Shown here piece by piece: positions 17,720 through 25,163 of a DNA stretch of 64,000 nucleotides. Source of the DNA: Arthrobacter alpinus (GTDB lineage: Bacteria; Actinomycetota; Actinomycetes; Actinomycetales; Micrococcaceae); the NCBI RefSeq assembly GCF_900105965.1, contig NZ_FNTV01000001.1:3286001-3350000 (forward strand). The letters run 5' to 3'. Position numbers and translations under genes: made by a program. The notes beneath the pieces were generated by a model that worked only from the letters and a program-made list of their open reading frames with translations, had not been told where the DNA came from and made no database searches. Positions within the stretch are counted from its first letter, which is position 1. The number at the start of each line of letters is the position of its first letter.

Positions 17720-20700
17720 ATGCATGACAAACACGGCCTGATACAAAACCGGCTCAAACGAGTCCTGACGGAACGGATCATCCCGGCCATCCACACCCCC
17801 GTGGCTCCCTTGGAACTTTCGGCGTGGCACGTAGATGGAGGACAGGGCGAACCGGTCTCCCCTGCCGTGGCCCTGCCCACCTCCAACCCTTCCGACGATG
17901 CACGCTATGCGCCCTTTTCCGTGGGCGAAAAGTGGGGCCCGGCATGGGGCACCAGCTGGATTCATGTAACGGGCACTGTTCCGCCGGAGTCCCGCGGTGC
18001 CAAGGTGGAGCTGGTCGTGGATCTGGGGTTTAGCCAGTCCTGGCCGGGCTTCCAGGCAGAGGGCCTCGTCTACCGCCCCGACGGCACCACCATCAAGGCG
18101 CTGAACCCGCTCAACACCTGGGTCCCCGTAGCCGAAACCGCTCAGGGCGGGGAAACCATCGACCTCTACGTTGAGGCCGCAGCAAACCCCTTCGTCTTCA
18201 CCGACAACCCCTTCATTCCCACGCAGTTGGGTGAAAAATTCACCGCCGGCGACGCCCCGCGCTACACCATGGCCCGCGCCGACATCAACATTTTCAACAC
18301 CGAGGTGTGGGAACTGGTCCAGGATCTTGAGGTGCTGGACCAGCTGGCGGCCGAGCTGGATTTGGGCAGCCCCCGCCGCTGGGACATTCTCTATGCGCTG
18401 GAACGCGCGCTCGACGCCGTATCCCTCACCGACATACCCGGCACTGCCACCGCGGCCCGCGCCCTGCTTGTGGGTGTTTTGGCACAGCCGGCCAACGCCA
18501 GCGCCCACCAGATCACGGCCATTGGGCACGCCCACATCGACTCGGCATGGTTGTGGCCCGTGCGCGAAACGGTGCGCAAGGTGGCCCGTACGGCCTCCAA
18601 TATGGTGAATTTGCTGGACGAAAATCCCGAGTTTCAGTTCGCCATGTCCTCCGCCCAACAATACGAGTGGCTCAAGGAGCACCGGCCTGAGGTGTTCGCC
18701 AGGGTAAAAGACGCCGTGGCGCAGGGCCGTTTCGTCCCGGTGGGCGGCATGTGGGTGGAGTCCGACACCAACATGGTGGGCTCCGAGGCCATGGCCCGCC
18801 AATTCGCCTACGGCCAGCGTTTCTTCAGGGAGAACTTCGGCATGGAGTGCCAGGAGGTGTGGCTGCCGGACTCCTTCGGCTACTCCGCCGCGCTGCCGCA
18901 AATTGTGAAGCAGGCCGGCGCCAAGTGGTTCCTGACGCAGAAAATCTCCTGGAACACCGTCAACAAGTTCCCGCACCACACCTTTAATTGGGAGGGCATT
19001 GACGGCACTCGCGTGTTCACGCACTTCCCGCCGGTGGACACATACAACTCCCAGCTGTCCGGCGCCGAACTGTCCCATGCCGTGAGCAACTTCCGGGACA
19101 AGGGGGCGGCGAAGAATTCGCTGGTTCCCTTTGGCTGGGGCGACGGCGGCGGCGGGCCCACGCGTGAAATGCTGGCCCGCGCCAAGCGCACCAAGAACCT
19201 TGAAGGCTCCGCGCAGGTCACCATCCAAACCCCCGCAGAGTTCTTCACGGCCGCCCAAGCCGAGTACCCCAACGCCCCGGTATGGAAGGGCGAGCTGTAC
19301 CTTGAACTGCACCGCGGCACCTACACCTCGCAGGCGCTGACCAAGCAGGGCAACCGAAGCAGCGAACACCTGCTGCGCCAGGCGGAACTGTGGAGCGCCA
19401 CCGCCGCCACGCGCGGGCTGATCGACTACCCCTACGAGGAACTGGACCGTCTCTGGAAACTGGTGCTGCTGAACCAATTCCACGACATCCTGCCCGGCTC
19501 CTCCATCGCCTGGGTGCACCGCGAAGCCGCCGAAAGCTACGCCCGGATCGCCAGCGATCTCGAAGCCATCATCAGCCCGGCACTGCTCGCCCTGGCACCG
19601 TTTGCCGAACCGCTCGACCCCGGGTCGGAGCAGGATTTCGCGAACACCACGCTCTTCAACGCCTCTCCCTACCCGCGCCGCGGCATCGCCCCGCTCAGCG
19701 CGGGCGTCGCGGCGCCACACACCACCAAGGTGACGGCAGAGCGCAACGGCGCTGACGTCGTCGTGCGCAACGGCCTCATCACAGTGCGTTTCGGCGCGGA
19801 CGGCGTCATCAGTTCCATCGTTGATGTGGCGGCTGACCGTGAGCTGGTGCCGGCCGGGCAGGGCGCCAACCTGCTGCAGCTGCACGCCGATTTCCCCAAC
19901 ATGTGGGACGCCTGGGACATTGACGAGTTTTACAAGAACACGGTGACTGACCTTCGCGAGCTGGATTCGATGGAGGTGACCATGCTGGGCGAGCAGCCCG
20001 AGATCACCATCAAGCGCAGTTTCCGAAGCTCGCACATCACCCAGCGCGTGCGCATTTCCCCCGACTCCAAGATCATCACTGTCTACACCGACGTCGACTG
20101 GCACGAGCAGGAGACACTGCTCAAGGCTGCGTTCCCGCTCGATGTGCACGCCGATCATGCCCGGTTTGAGACGCAGTACGGGCACATCCAGCGCGCCACG
20201 CATGAGAACACGTCCTGGGACAACGCCCGCTTTGAGGTCTGCGCGCACCGCTGGGTGCATGTGGGCGAGCCCGGATTTGGTGCGGCTGTCATCAACGACT
20301 CCACCTACGGCCATGATGTGTCCCGGCACCCCGGCGCCAACGGTTCCAGCTTCACCACCGTGCGCCTGTCGCTGCTGCGCGGGCCGCGCTTCCCCGACCC
20401 GGAGACCGACCAGGGGCAACATTCCTTCAGCTATGGGCTCGTGGTGGGCGCAGAGGTGGCGGACGCCGTGGCCGCCGGCTATGCCATGAACCTGCCGTGG
20501 CGTGGCACGCACAGCTCGGGCGACGCCGTCGAACCCCTTGTCGGCACCGATTCTCAGGCAGCCCTCATTGAGGCCGTCAAGCTAGCGGACGACCGAAGTG
20601 GCGACGTCATTGTGCGCCTGTACGAGCCCCTGGGCGCCCGTGCACAGCTCACGCTGAACGCCTCCTTCCCCATTGCTTCCGTGGTGGAGAACAACCTGCT

Positions 20701-20827
20701 TGAACAGCCCTACGACGCCGGATCCCTCACCGTTCGTGCCGCCAACAGCGAGAACACCAGCCAGGTCCGTCTTCTGTTGCGTCCATTCCAGATTTTGACT
20801 CTCCGCCTGCGCCGGGAAGCCAGCTAG
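17720..20827 (+). CDS. Alpha-mannosidase, glycoside hydrolase family 38
   Basis: The protein has 1035 residues. The metal-binding motif GHAHIDSAWLWPVRETVRK lies near residue 270 and the nucleophile region WLPDSFGYSAALPQI near 384 (Asp). Further GH38 motifs are the conserved FGWGDGGGGPT and NQFHDILPGSSI. The C-terminal half is the beta-sandwich region typical of the family. GH38 enzymes remove terminal alpha-mannose using zinc. There is no signal peptide, so it is cytoplasmic and would act on imported or recycled mannosides. ATG 17720 has GGAAGG upstream; an earlier in-frame ATG at 17684 lacks one. No transporter or regulator sits beside it. Confidence 0.95.
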   Translation: MHDKHGLIQNRLKRVLTERIIPAIHTPVAPLELSAWHVDGGQGEPVSPAVALPTSNPSDDARYAPFSVGEKWGPAWGTSWIHVTGTVPPESRGAKVELVVDLGFSQSWPGFQAEGLVYRPDGTTIKALNPLNTWVPVAETAQGGETIDLYVEAAANPFVFTDNPFIPTQLGEKFTAGDAPRYTMARADINIFNTEVWELVQDLEVLDQLAAELDLGSPRRWDILYALERALDAVSLTDIPGTATAARALLVGVLAQPANASAHQITAIGHAHIDSAWLWPVRETVRKVARTASNMVNLLDENPEFQFAMSSAQQYEWLKEHRPEVFARVKDAVAQGRFVPVGGMWVESDTNMVGSEAMARQFAYGQRFFRENFGMECQEVWLPDSFGYSAALPQIVKQAGAKWFLTQKISWNTVNKFPHHTFNWEGIDGTRVFTHFPPVDTYNSQLSGAELSHAVSNFRDKGAAKNSLVPFGWGDGGGGPTREMLARAKRTKNLEGSAQVTIQTPAEFFTAAQAEYPNAPVWKGELYLELHRGTYTSQALTKQGNRSSEHLLRQAELWSATAATRGLIDYPYEELDRLWKLVLLNQFHDILPGSSIAWVHREAAESYARIASDLEAIISPALLALAPFAEPLDPGSEQDFANTTLFNASPYPRRGIAPLSAGVAAPHTTKVTAERNGADVVVRNGLITVRFGADGVISSIVDVAADRELVPAGQGANLLQLHADFPNMWDAWDIDEFYKNTVTDLRELDSMEVTMLGEQPEITIKRSFRSSHITQRVRISPDSKIITVYTDVDWHEQETLLKAAFPLDVHADHARFETQYGHIQRATHENTSWDNARFEVCAHRWVHVGEPGFGAAVINDSTYGHDVSRHPGANGSSFTTVRLSLLRGPRFPDPETDQGQHSFSYGLVVGAEVADAVAAGYAMNLPWRGTHSSGDAVEPLVGTDSQAALIEAVKLADDRSGDVIVRLYEPLGARAQLTLNASFPIASVVENNLLEQPYDAGSLTVRAANSENTSQVRLLLRPFQILTLRLRREAS

Positions 20828-21406
20828 GAGCCATTTCACCGCAGTAAAACTCGCGTCTGCTACTACCCAGATAAACCGCTTATCACATATGGCACTTTCC
20901 TGCTTCCCTTACGGAACTATCCAAGAAGACAGCCATAAGGCCGGACCTTATCCAAAAGGTAGGGCCTGGCCCATGCACCTTTCCAAAGATTCACAGCCCT
21001 GGCCTCAAAACGCCGGCAATAAGTTTGAAAATCGCCTGCGCTGCTCCAATAAACCCATCGTCTGGCTTAAAATTGCCAGGCAATCCCACCTGACGAATCA
21101 TCCAAATGGATAGGGCGGGCATTCAATAATTTACATGAAATTAATTAATACTTACTTTCGCTTCTCCCCGCGCCCCCGAATACTCGGGGCGTCGGTTACG
21201 CAAGAAATCAAGGAATGAGCAGATCACGGCGGCTTACGTCCCTAGAAAATGGGCGAATTCTTTATGACAGAGATTTGTCATGATCCAAATACTGCACATT
21301 GCAGGGACTTGAAGCAGTCCAAGATTTTAATAAACTAATGATGCACGCCGATCTATTACTAATTGGTAAGGATCTGATTTCAACGACTACACGAAAGGGC
21401 CGAAAA
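20828..21406. other. AT-richer intergenic region with several small palindromes
   Basis: No convincing protein gene is seen here; a 74-codon frame at 20889-21113 has no ribosome site and atypical codons. The stretch contains a bulged CG-rich hairpin (CGCCCCCGA/TCGGGGCG, 21171-21192), ATTGCCaGGCAAT (21072-21084), ATGACAgagattTGTCAT (21264-21281), CTGCAcatTGCAG (21292-21304) and GGACTtgaagcAGTCC (21305-21320). The base composition is visibly lower in GC than the flanking genes. The last three palindromes stand just upstream of the small peptide gene and could be a leader RNA or operators. Confidence 0.5.
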
Positions 21407-21463
21407 ATGTTGACTAACCTTCTTGACATCATCATTGCACTCCTCCGCTCACTGGGCCTGTAA
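21407..21463 (+). CDS. Candidate 18-residue hydrophobic amphipathic peptide
   Basis: The frame reads MLTNLLDIIIALLRSLGL, then TAA. GAAAGGG stands about 8 nt before ATG, a fair ribosome site. Ten of 18 residues are Leu or Ile; plotted as a helix, Thr3, Asn4, Asp7, Ala11, Arg14 and Ser15 fall on one face, so it would be an amphipathic membrane-active helix. A 16-bp perfect hairpin starts 25 nt after the stop. Possible roles are a type I toxin-like or modulin-like peptide, or a Leu/Ile-rich attenuation leader for the acyl-CoA dehydrogenase 250 nt downstream. No alternative antiterminator pairing was found. Without homologues the coding status is uncertain. Confidence 0.4.
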   Translation: MLTNLLDIIIALLRSLGL

Positions 21464-21487
21464 GTCTAAAGGCGCCTTGCAACGTGA

Positions 21488-21526
21488 CTGGCGGGAATCA
21501 AAGAATCAGCCTTTGATTCCCGCCAG
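21488..21526 (+). terminator. Strong 16-bp hairpin after the small peptide frame
   Basis: CTGGCGGGAATCAAAG (21488-21503) pairs perfectly with CTTTGATTCCCGCCAG (21511-21526) over a 7-nt loop, followed by the modest T-rich CAGTTTCTTAG. A second hairpin, ATTATTCC/GGAATAAT (21544-21566), follows. Together they look like the end of a short transcript. Confidence 0.65.
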
Positions 21527-21717
21527 CAGTTTCTTAGTCAATTATTATTCCCTTTATTGGAATAATTCGACAAGCCCCTTCTCCTTTAGTCTCACTTGCG
21601 CCCGGCACGCGCACCCCTAGCCGCCACTCCTACCGAGTAGTAGGCTCGCAGCTATCGAGCTAATCACCGGAGCTGCAAGCCGGCAGTGTCTACGCCGCCG
21701 GCGGAGATGAGGACGGC

Positions 21718-23655
21718 ATGCCAGAGGGCAATCAAGTCACCGCCGAAGACGCCAGAAATGCTGCCGAGGCGGCCCGTGAAACGTCATGGGAACGCCCCAG
21801 CTTCGCCAAGGGCCTGTACCTGGGCGACTTTGACCTGAGCCTCATTCACCCCCACCCGCAATCCTCGTCCGAGGACACTGAGCGGGGCGAGGCGTTCCTG
21901 GAAAAAGTTGAAGCCTACGCCAAGGCCATGGACGGCGCACGCGTTGAGCGGGACGCAAAAATTCCCGATGAATACTTGCTCGGACTAGCGCAGCTTGGGG
22001 TCTTTGGCATGAAGATTCCCCGTGACTACGGCGGTCTTGGCCTGAATTTGACCTACTATGGCCGTGCACTGGCCATTCTTGGCAGCGTCCACCCAGCCTT
22101 TGGCGCTTTAGTTTCTGCCCATCAGTCCATTGGCGTGCCGGAGCCCGTGAAAGTATTTGGCACAGACGAACAAAAACAAAAATACCTCCCCCGCTGCGCG
22201 GCCGGTGCTGTGACCGCGTTCCTCTTAACGGAACCGGACGTGGGTTCCGATCCCGCCCGGATGGGCTGCCAGGCCGTCCCCTCCGAGGACGGCACGGAGT
22301 ACATCCTGGATGGCGTCAAGCTGTGGACCACCAACGGTGTCATCGCAGAACTCGTGGTTGTTATGGCAATGGTTCCCTCCCGCGGACTTGACGAGTCAGG
22401 GCACAAAACCGGCGGGATCACGGCCTTTGTAGTTGAGGCGGATTCCCCCGGCATCACAGTTGAAAACCGCAACGCGTTCATGGGTTTGCGCGGCATTGAA
22501 AATGGCGTGACACGCTTTCACCAGGTGCACGTTCCGGCGGCGAACCGTTTAGGCCTCGAGGGCCAGGGCCTGAAGATCGCGCTGACCACCTTGAACACGG
22601 GGCGCCTGTCCATCCCGGCAATGGCTGCCGGCGCTGCCAAATGGTCTCTCAAGATCGCGCGTGAGTGGTCCGGTGCCCGCACACAGTGGGGTCAAGCGGT
22701 GGGGCGCCATGAGGCTGTTGGCAAGAAGTTGGCATTTATGGCCGCAACCACCTTCGCCCTGGAATCTGTCTTTGAACTTTCGGCTGCATTGGCCGACGCC
22801 GGCATGAAGGACGTGCGCATTGAGGCCGCGCTGGCCAAATTGTGGTCCTCCGAGTTCTCTTACAAGTGTGCCGATGAATTGGTCCAGATTCGTGGTGGCC
22901 GCGGGTACGAGACGGCTGCATCGCTGGCCGCCCGCGGTGAACGGGCAGTTCCGGCTGAACAACTTTTGCGGGACATGCGCATCAACCGGATTTTTGAGGG
23001 ATCCACCGAGATCATGCATCTGCTCATTGCCCGCGAAGCCGTCGATGCGCACCTCGCTGCGGCAGGCGATCTGGCCTCCACCACAGCCACGCTGGCGGAA
23101 AAAGGCAAGGCCGCAATGGAGGCAAGCGGTTTTTATGCCAAATGGTTGCCCCAACTGGTGGTTGGCAAGGGCATGGATCCCCGCTCCTATAGCGAATTCG
23201 GCCCGTTGGCCAAGCATCTGCGCTATGTGGAACGTGAATCCAGAAAGCTGGCACGTCAGACGTTTTATGCCATGGGCAGGTGGCAGGGAAACCTTGAATA
23301 CAAGCAAGCGTTCCTGGGCCGAATCGTTGATATTGGCGCCGAGCTTTTCGCCATTTCCGCCTGCTGTTCCAGAGCTGAAATGCTTAGGCTCAAGGATCCC
23401 AACCAGGGGCGCTCGGCCCTGACATTGGCTGATGCTTTCGCCGCGCAGTCGCGGCTTCGCGTGGAGGCCTTGTTTGACGATCTCTGGCACAACACCGACG
23501 ATTCGGATAAATCCCTAACGGAAGAATTGCTGGCCGGTAACTTCATGTGGCTGGAGGAGGGGGTTCTTGACCCCTCCGAGGGGACCGGCCCGTGGATTGC
23601 CGACGCCTCCCCCGGCGCCTCAAAACACGAGAATCAACACCGCACGTACCGCTGA
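21718..23655 (+). CDS. Acyl-CoA dehydrogenase family protein
   Basis: The protein has 645 residues, longer than the usual 380-400, with a C-terminal extension of about 200 residues like very-long-chain or DUF1974-type members. Motifs are AFLLTEPDVGSDPARM (FAD contact), GLRGIENGVTRFHQVHVPAANRLG, and the FAD-binding IRGGRGYETAASL near residue 395. The family oxidises acyl-CoA thioesters to enoyl-CoA and passes electrons to ETF. GAGGA precedes ATG 21718. It is monocistronic, with a perfect hairpin after it. Chain-length specificity cannot be read from sequence. Confidence 0.92.
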   Translation: MPEGNQVTAEDARNAAEAARETSWERPSFAKGLYLGDFDLSLIHPHPQSSSEDTERGEAFLEKVEAYAKAMDGARVERDAKIPDEYLLGLAQLGVFGMKIPRDYGGLGLNLTYYGRALAILGSVHPAFGALVSAHQSIGVPEPVKVFGTDEQKQKYLPRCAAGAVTAFLLTEPDVGSDPARMGCQAVPSEDGTEYILDGVKLWTTNGVIAELVVVMAMVPSRGLDESGHKTGGITAFVVEADSPGITVENRNAFMGLRGIENGVTRFHQVHVPAANRLGLEGQGLKIALTTLNTGRLSIPAMAAGAAKWSLKIAREWSGARTQWGQAVGRHEAVGKKLAFMAATTFALESVFELSAALADAGMKDVRIEAALAKLWSSEFSYKCADELVQIRGGRGYETAASLAARGERAVPAEQLLRDMRINRIFEGSTEIMHLLIAREAVDAHLAAAGDLASTTATLAEKGKAAMEASGFYAKWLPQLVVGKGMDPRSYSEFGPLAKHLRYVERESRKLARQTFYAMGRWQGNLEYKQAFLGRIVDIGAELFAISACCSRAEMLRLKDPNQGRSALTLADAFAAQSRLRVEALFDDLWHNTDDSDKSLTEELLAGNFMWLEEGVLDPSEGTGPWIADASPGASKHENQHRTYR

Positions 23656-23688
23656 GCTGGCAGCGCCAGGAGACTCAGAAGACACAAA

Positions 23689-23717
23689 ACCCCCGCAGCA
23701 TCAAGCACTGCGGGGGT
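23689..23717. terminator. Bidirectional hairpin, acyl-CoA dehydrogenase / universal stress protein
   Basis: ACCCCCGCAG (23689-23698) pairs perfectly with CTGCGGGGGT (23708-23717) over a 9-nt loop. An A-run precedes it (good T-run on the minus strand) and GTTGG follows. It lies between convergent genes. Confidence 0.8.
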
Positions 23718-23735
23718 GTTGGGAACCGGAAGGAT

Positions 23736-24161
23736 TTAGCCGTCGGTCTTTACGATGTAGACATCGCACGGAGCGTTGTGTGAAACAGCGTTGGCAACCG
23801 AACCCAGGACGCGGGCCAGGCCCTGCATGCGAACGTTTCCAACAACGATCAGCTTGGCGTTGAGCTTGGTGGCCTCTTCGAGCAGGACGTCGGCAGGCTT
23901 GCCCAGTGCCGAGGAGTATTCGGTCTTGACGCCGCTGATCTTCAACTCTTCAGCTACGCGCTGAGCGACGCGCTCAGCCTCGTCGGCGGTGGACAGGAAC
24001 CACTCGTCATTGCCAATGGCAACCTTTTCGGTCTTGTCCTCGCCAAAAGCGGTGACAACGCGCAGCGTGCTGCCCGTGGCCTTCGCCAGCTCCGCAGCAA
24101 CGCGGGCAGCCTTCATGGACGTTGAGTTGCCGTCGACGCCGACAATGATGATTTCAGCCAT
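23736..24161 (-). CDS. Universal stress protein (UspA family)
   Basis: The protein has 141 residues, a single Usp domain. It begins IIIVGVDGNSTSMKAARVAAELA, the canonical first strand and helix. The nucleotide-binding end reads VGNVRMQGLARVLGSVANAVSHNAPCDVYIV, close to the G-2x-G-9x-G(S) ATP-binding signature, with Arg in place of the second Gly region. Usp proteins bind ATP and support survival in starvation or stress. AAAGGATG lies upstream of ATG. It is monocistronic. Confidence 0.93.
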   Translation of the reverse strand: MAEIIIVGVDGNSTSMKAARVAAELAKATGSTLRVVTAFGEDKTEKVAIGNDEWFLSTADEAERVAQRVAEELKISGVKTEYSSALGKPADVLLEEATKLNAKLIVVGNVRMQGLARVLGSVANAVSHNAPCDVYIVKTDG

Positions 24162-24284
24162 TTGTTCATCCTTTATATTCGATCCAAAACATCAATGCCC
24201 TGAGCATCAATGCCACGCTTGTCCCCTACTTTAGCCACAAATGGTCACATTTAGGCCTAAACGTGCGCGAACTTACCTTGGCTA

Positions 24285-25163
24285 TTACGCCGAAGGGGTT
24301 TTCACGGCGTCGGCAAGGATCTCCAGCACATGCCGGTAGTCCTCCCCCGTTGCCCGGCTCATGCCCAGTTCACAGGTCCGGTTACAGGACGCGTGAGCGT
24401 TGGCACCCATCACCGCTACATCGGCCGCTTGCGCTGCCGTGGCCGACTCCGTCAGTTCCGGATGCAACATTCCACGGTCACCGGCAAAGCCGCAACAGCC
24501 CCAGTTCTCTGGGACCTGCACCGATTCCGCCACCGCGGCGGCCACCTTCGTCAACGAAGAATTCAAGCCCATTCGCACGGAGGAACACGTGGGGTGCAGT
24601 GCCAGCGAATCCAGCTTCGCCCATCCCTCCCCCAGCAATGGCAGCAGACGCTCAGCGGTGAACTCCACAACATCCACGACCCGCAAAGGTTTCTGGCCTG
24701 GTACCAGCACCTCGCTTTCAATGGTGTGCAGCAGACCCTCGGTGCAACTGGAAGCGTCGCAAATAATGGCCAACTCGCCATCACGCGTGGCCTGACGTAA
24801 CAGCGAAAGCGTCCGCTGATGCATCTGCGCCAACCCGGCACTCATTCCCTTCGAGGACCACGGCGTCCCGCAACACGCCTCCGAAATGCCCTCCGGGACC
24901 AACAACTCAACGTCGGCAGCCGCGCACAACTGCTCAAAACTCGCCTGCACGCCGGCCGAACCCGCTTCGGCAGGCCCGAACATCACGTTTACACAGGCGG
25001 GGAAATACACGGCCGCCGCTTCTCCCACAGGCGCGGGCCGGCGTCGCGTCGCACCTCCCGCGGGCAATTCCGGCGAATACAGCGGAAGCGTGTCCTCGCC
25101 TAGGAGTTTCCGGCCAAGTCTATTGACGGGAAGTACGACGCCGGCGGGCACCTTCGCAGCCAC
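24285..25163 (-). CDS. C-terminal frame of the split oxidoreductase: CCG (cysteine-rich) domain
   Basis: From the GTG at 25163 this frame gives 292 residues. Two CCG motifs are present, EACCGTPWSSKGMSAG and NWGCCGFAGDRGMLHPELT, each preceded by its conserved partner (YFPACVNVMFG and ALHPTCSSVRMG). These cysteine pairs bind a non-cubane Fe-S cluster in heterodisulfide-reductase and lactate-oxidase proteins. The frame continues upstream of the GTG as homologous sequence, so the GTG is probably not a natural start; no ribosome site is seen. Alone it is unlikely to be active. Confidence 0.7.
   Translation of the reverse strand: MAAKVPAGVVLPVNRLGRKLLGEDTLPLYSPELPAGGATRRRPAPVGEAAAVYFPACVNVMFGPAEAGSAGVQASFEQLCAAADVELLVPEGISEACCGTPWSSKGMSAGLAQMHQRTLSLLRQATRDGELAIICDASSCTEGLLHTIESEVLVPGQKPLRVVDVVEFTAERLLPLLGEGWAKLDSLALHPTCSSVRMGLNSSLTKVAAAVAESVQVPENWGCCGFAGDRGMLHPELTESATAAQAADVAVMGANAHASCNRTCELGMSRATGEDYRHVLEILADAVKTPSA

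Noticed and set aside
17672..20512. A 946-codon open frame on the minus strand opposite the mannosidase gene
   Set aside because: It is a shadow of GH38 codon bias at high GC; its sequence has no domain and lacks a ribosome site, while the plus strand has complete GH38 motifs.
20889..21113. A 74-codon plus-strand frame in the large intergenic gap
   Set aside because: No ribosome site or promoter box near the start, low-bias codons and no recognisable pattern.
21407..21526. A classical Leu attenuator controlling the acyl-CoA dehydrogenase
   Set aside because: The peptide is Leu/Ile-rich and a terminator follows, but no alternative pairing to the terminator arm was found and the gene is a further 190 nt downstream.
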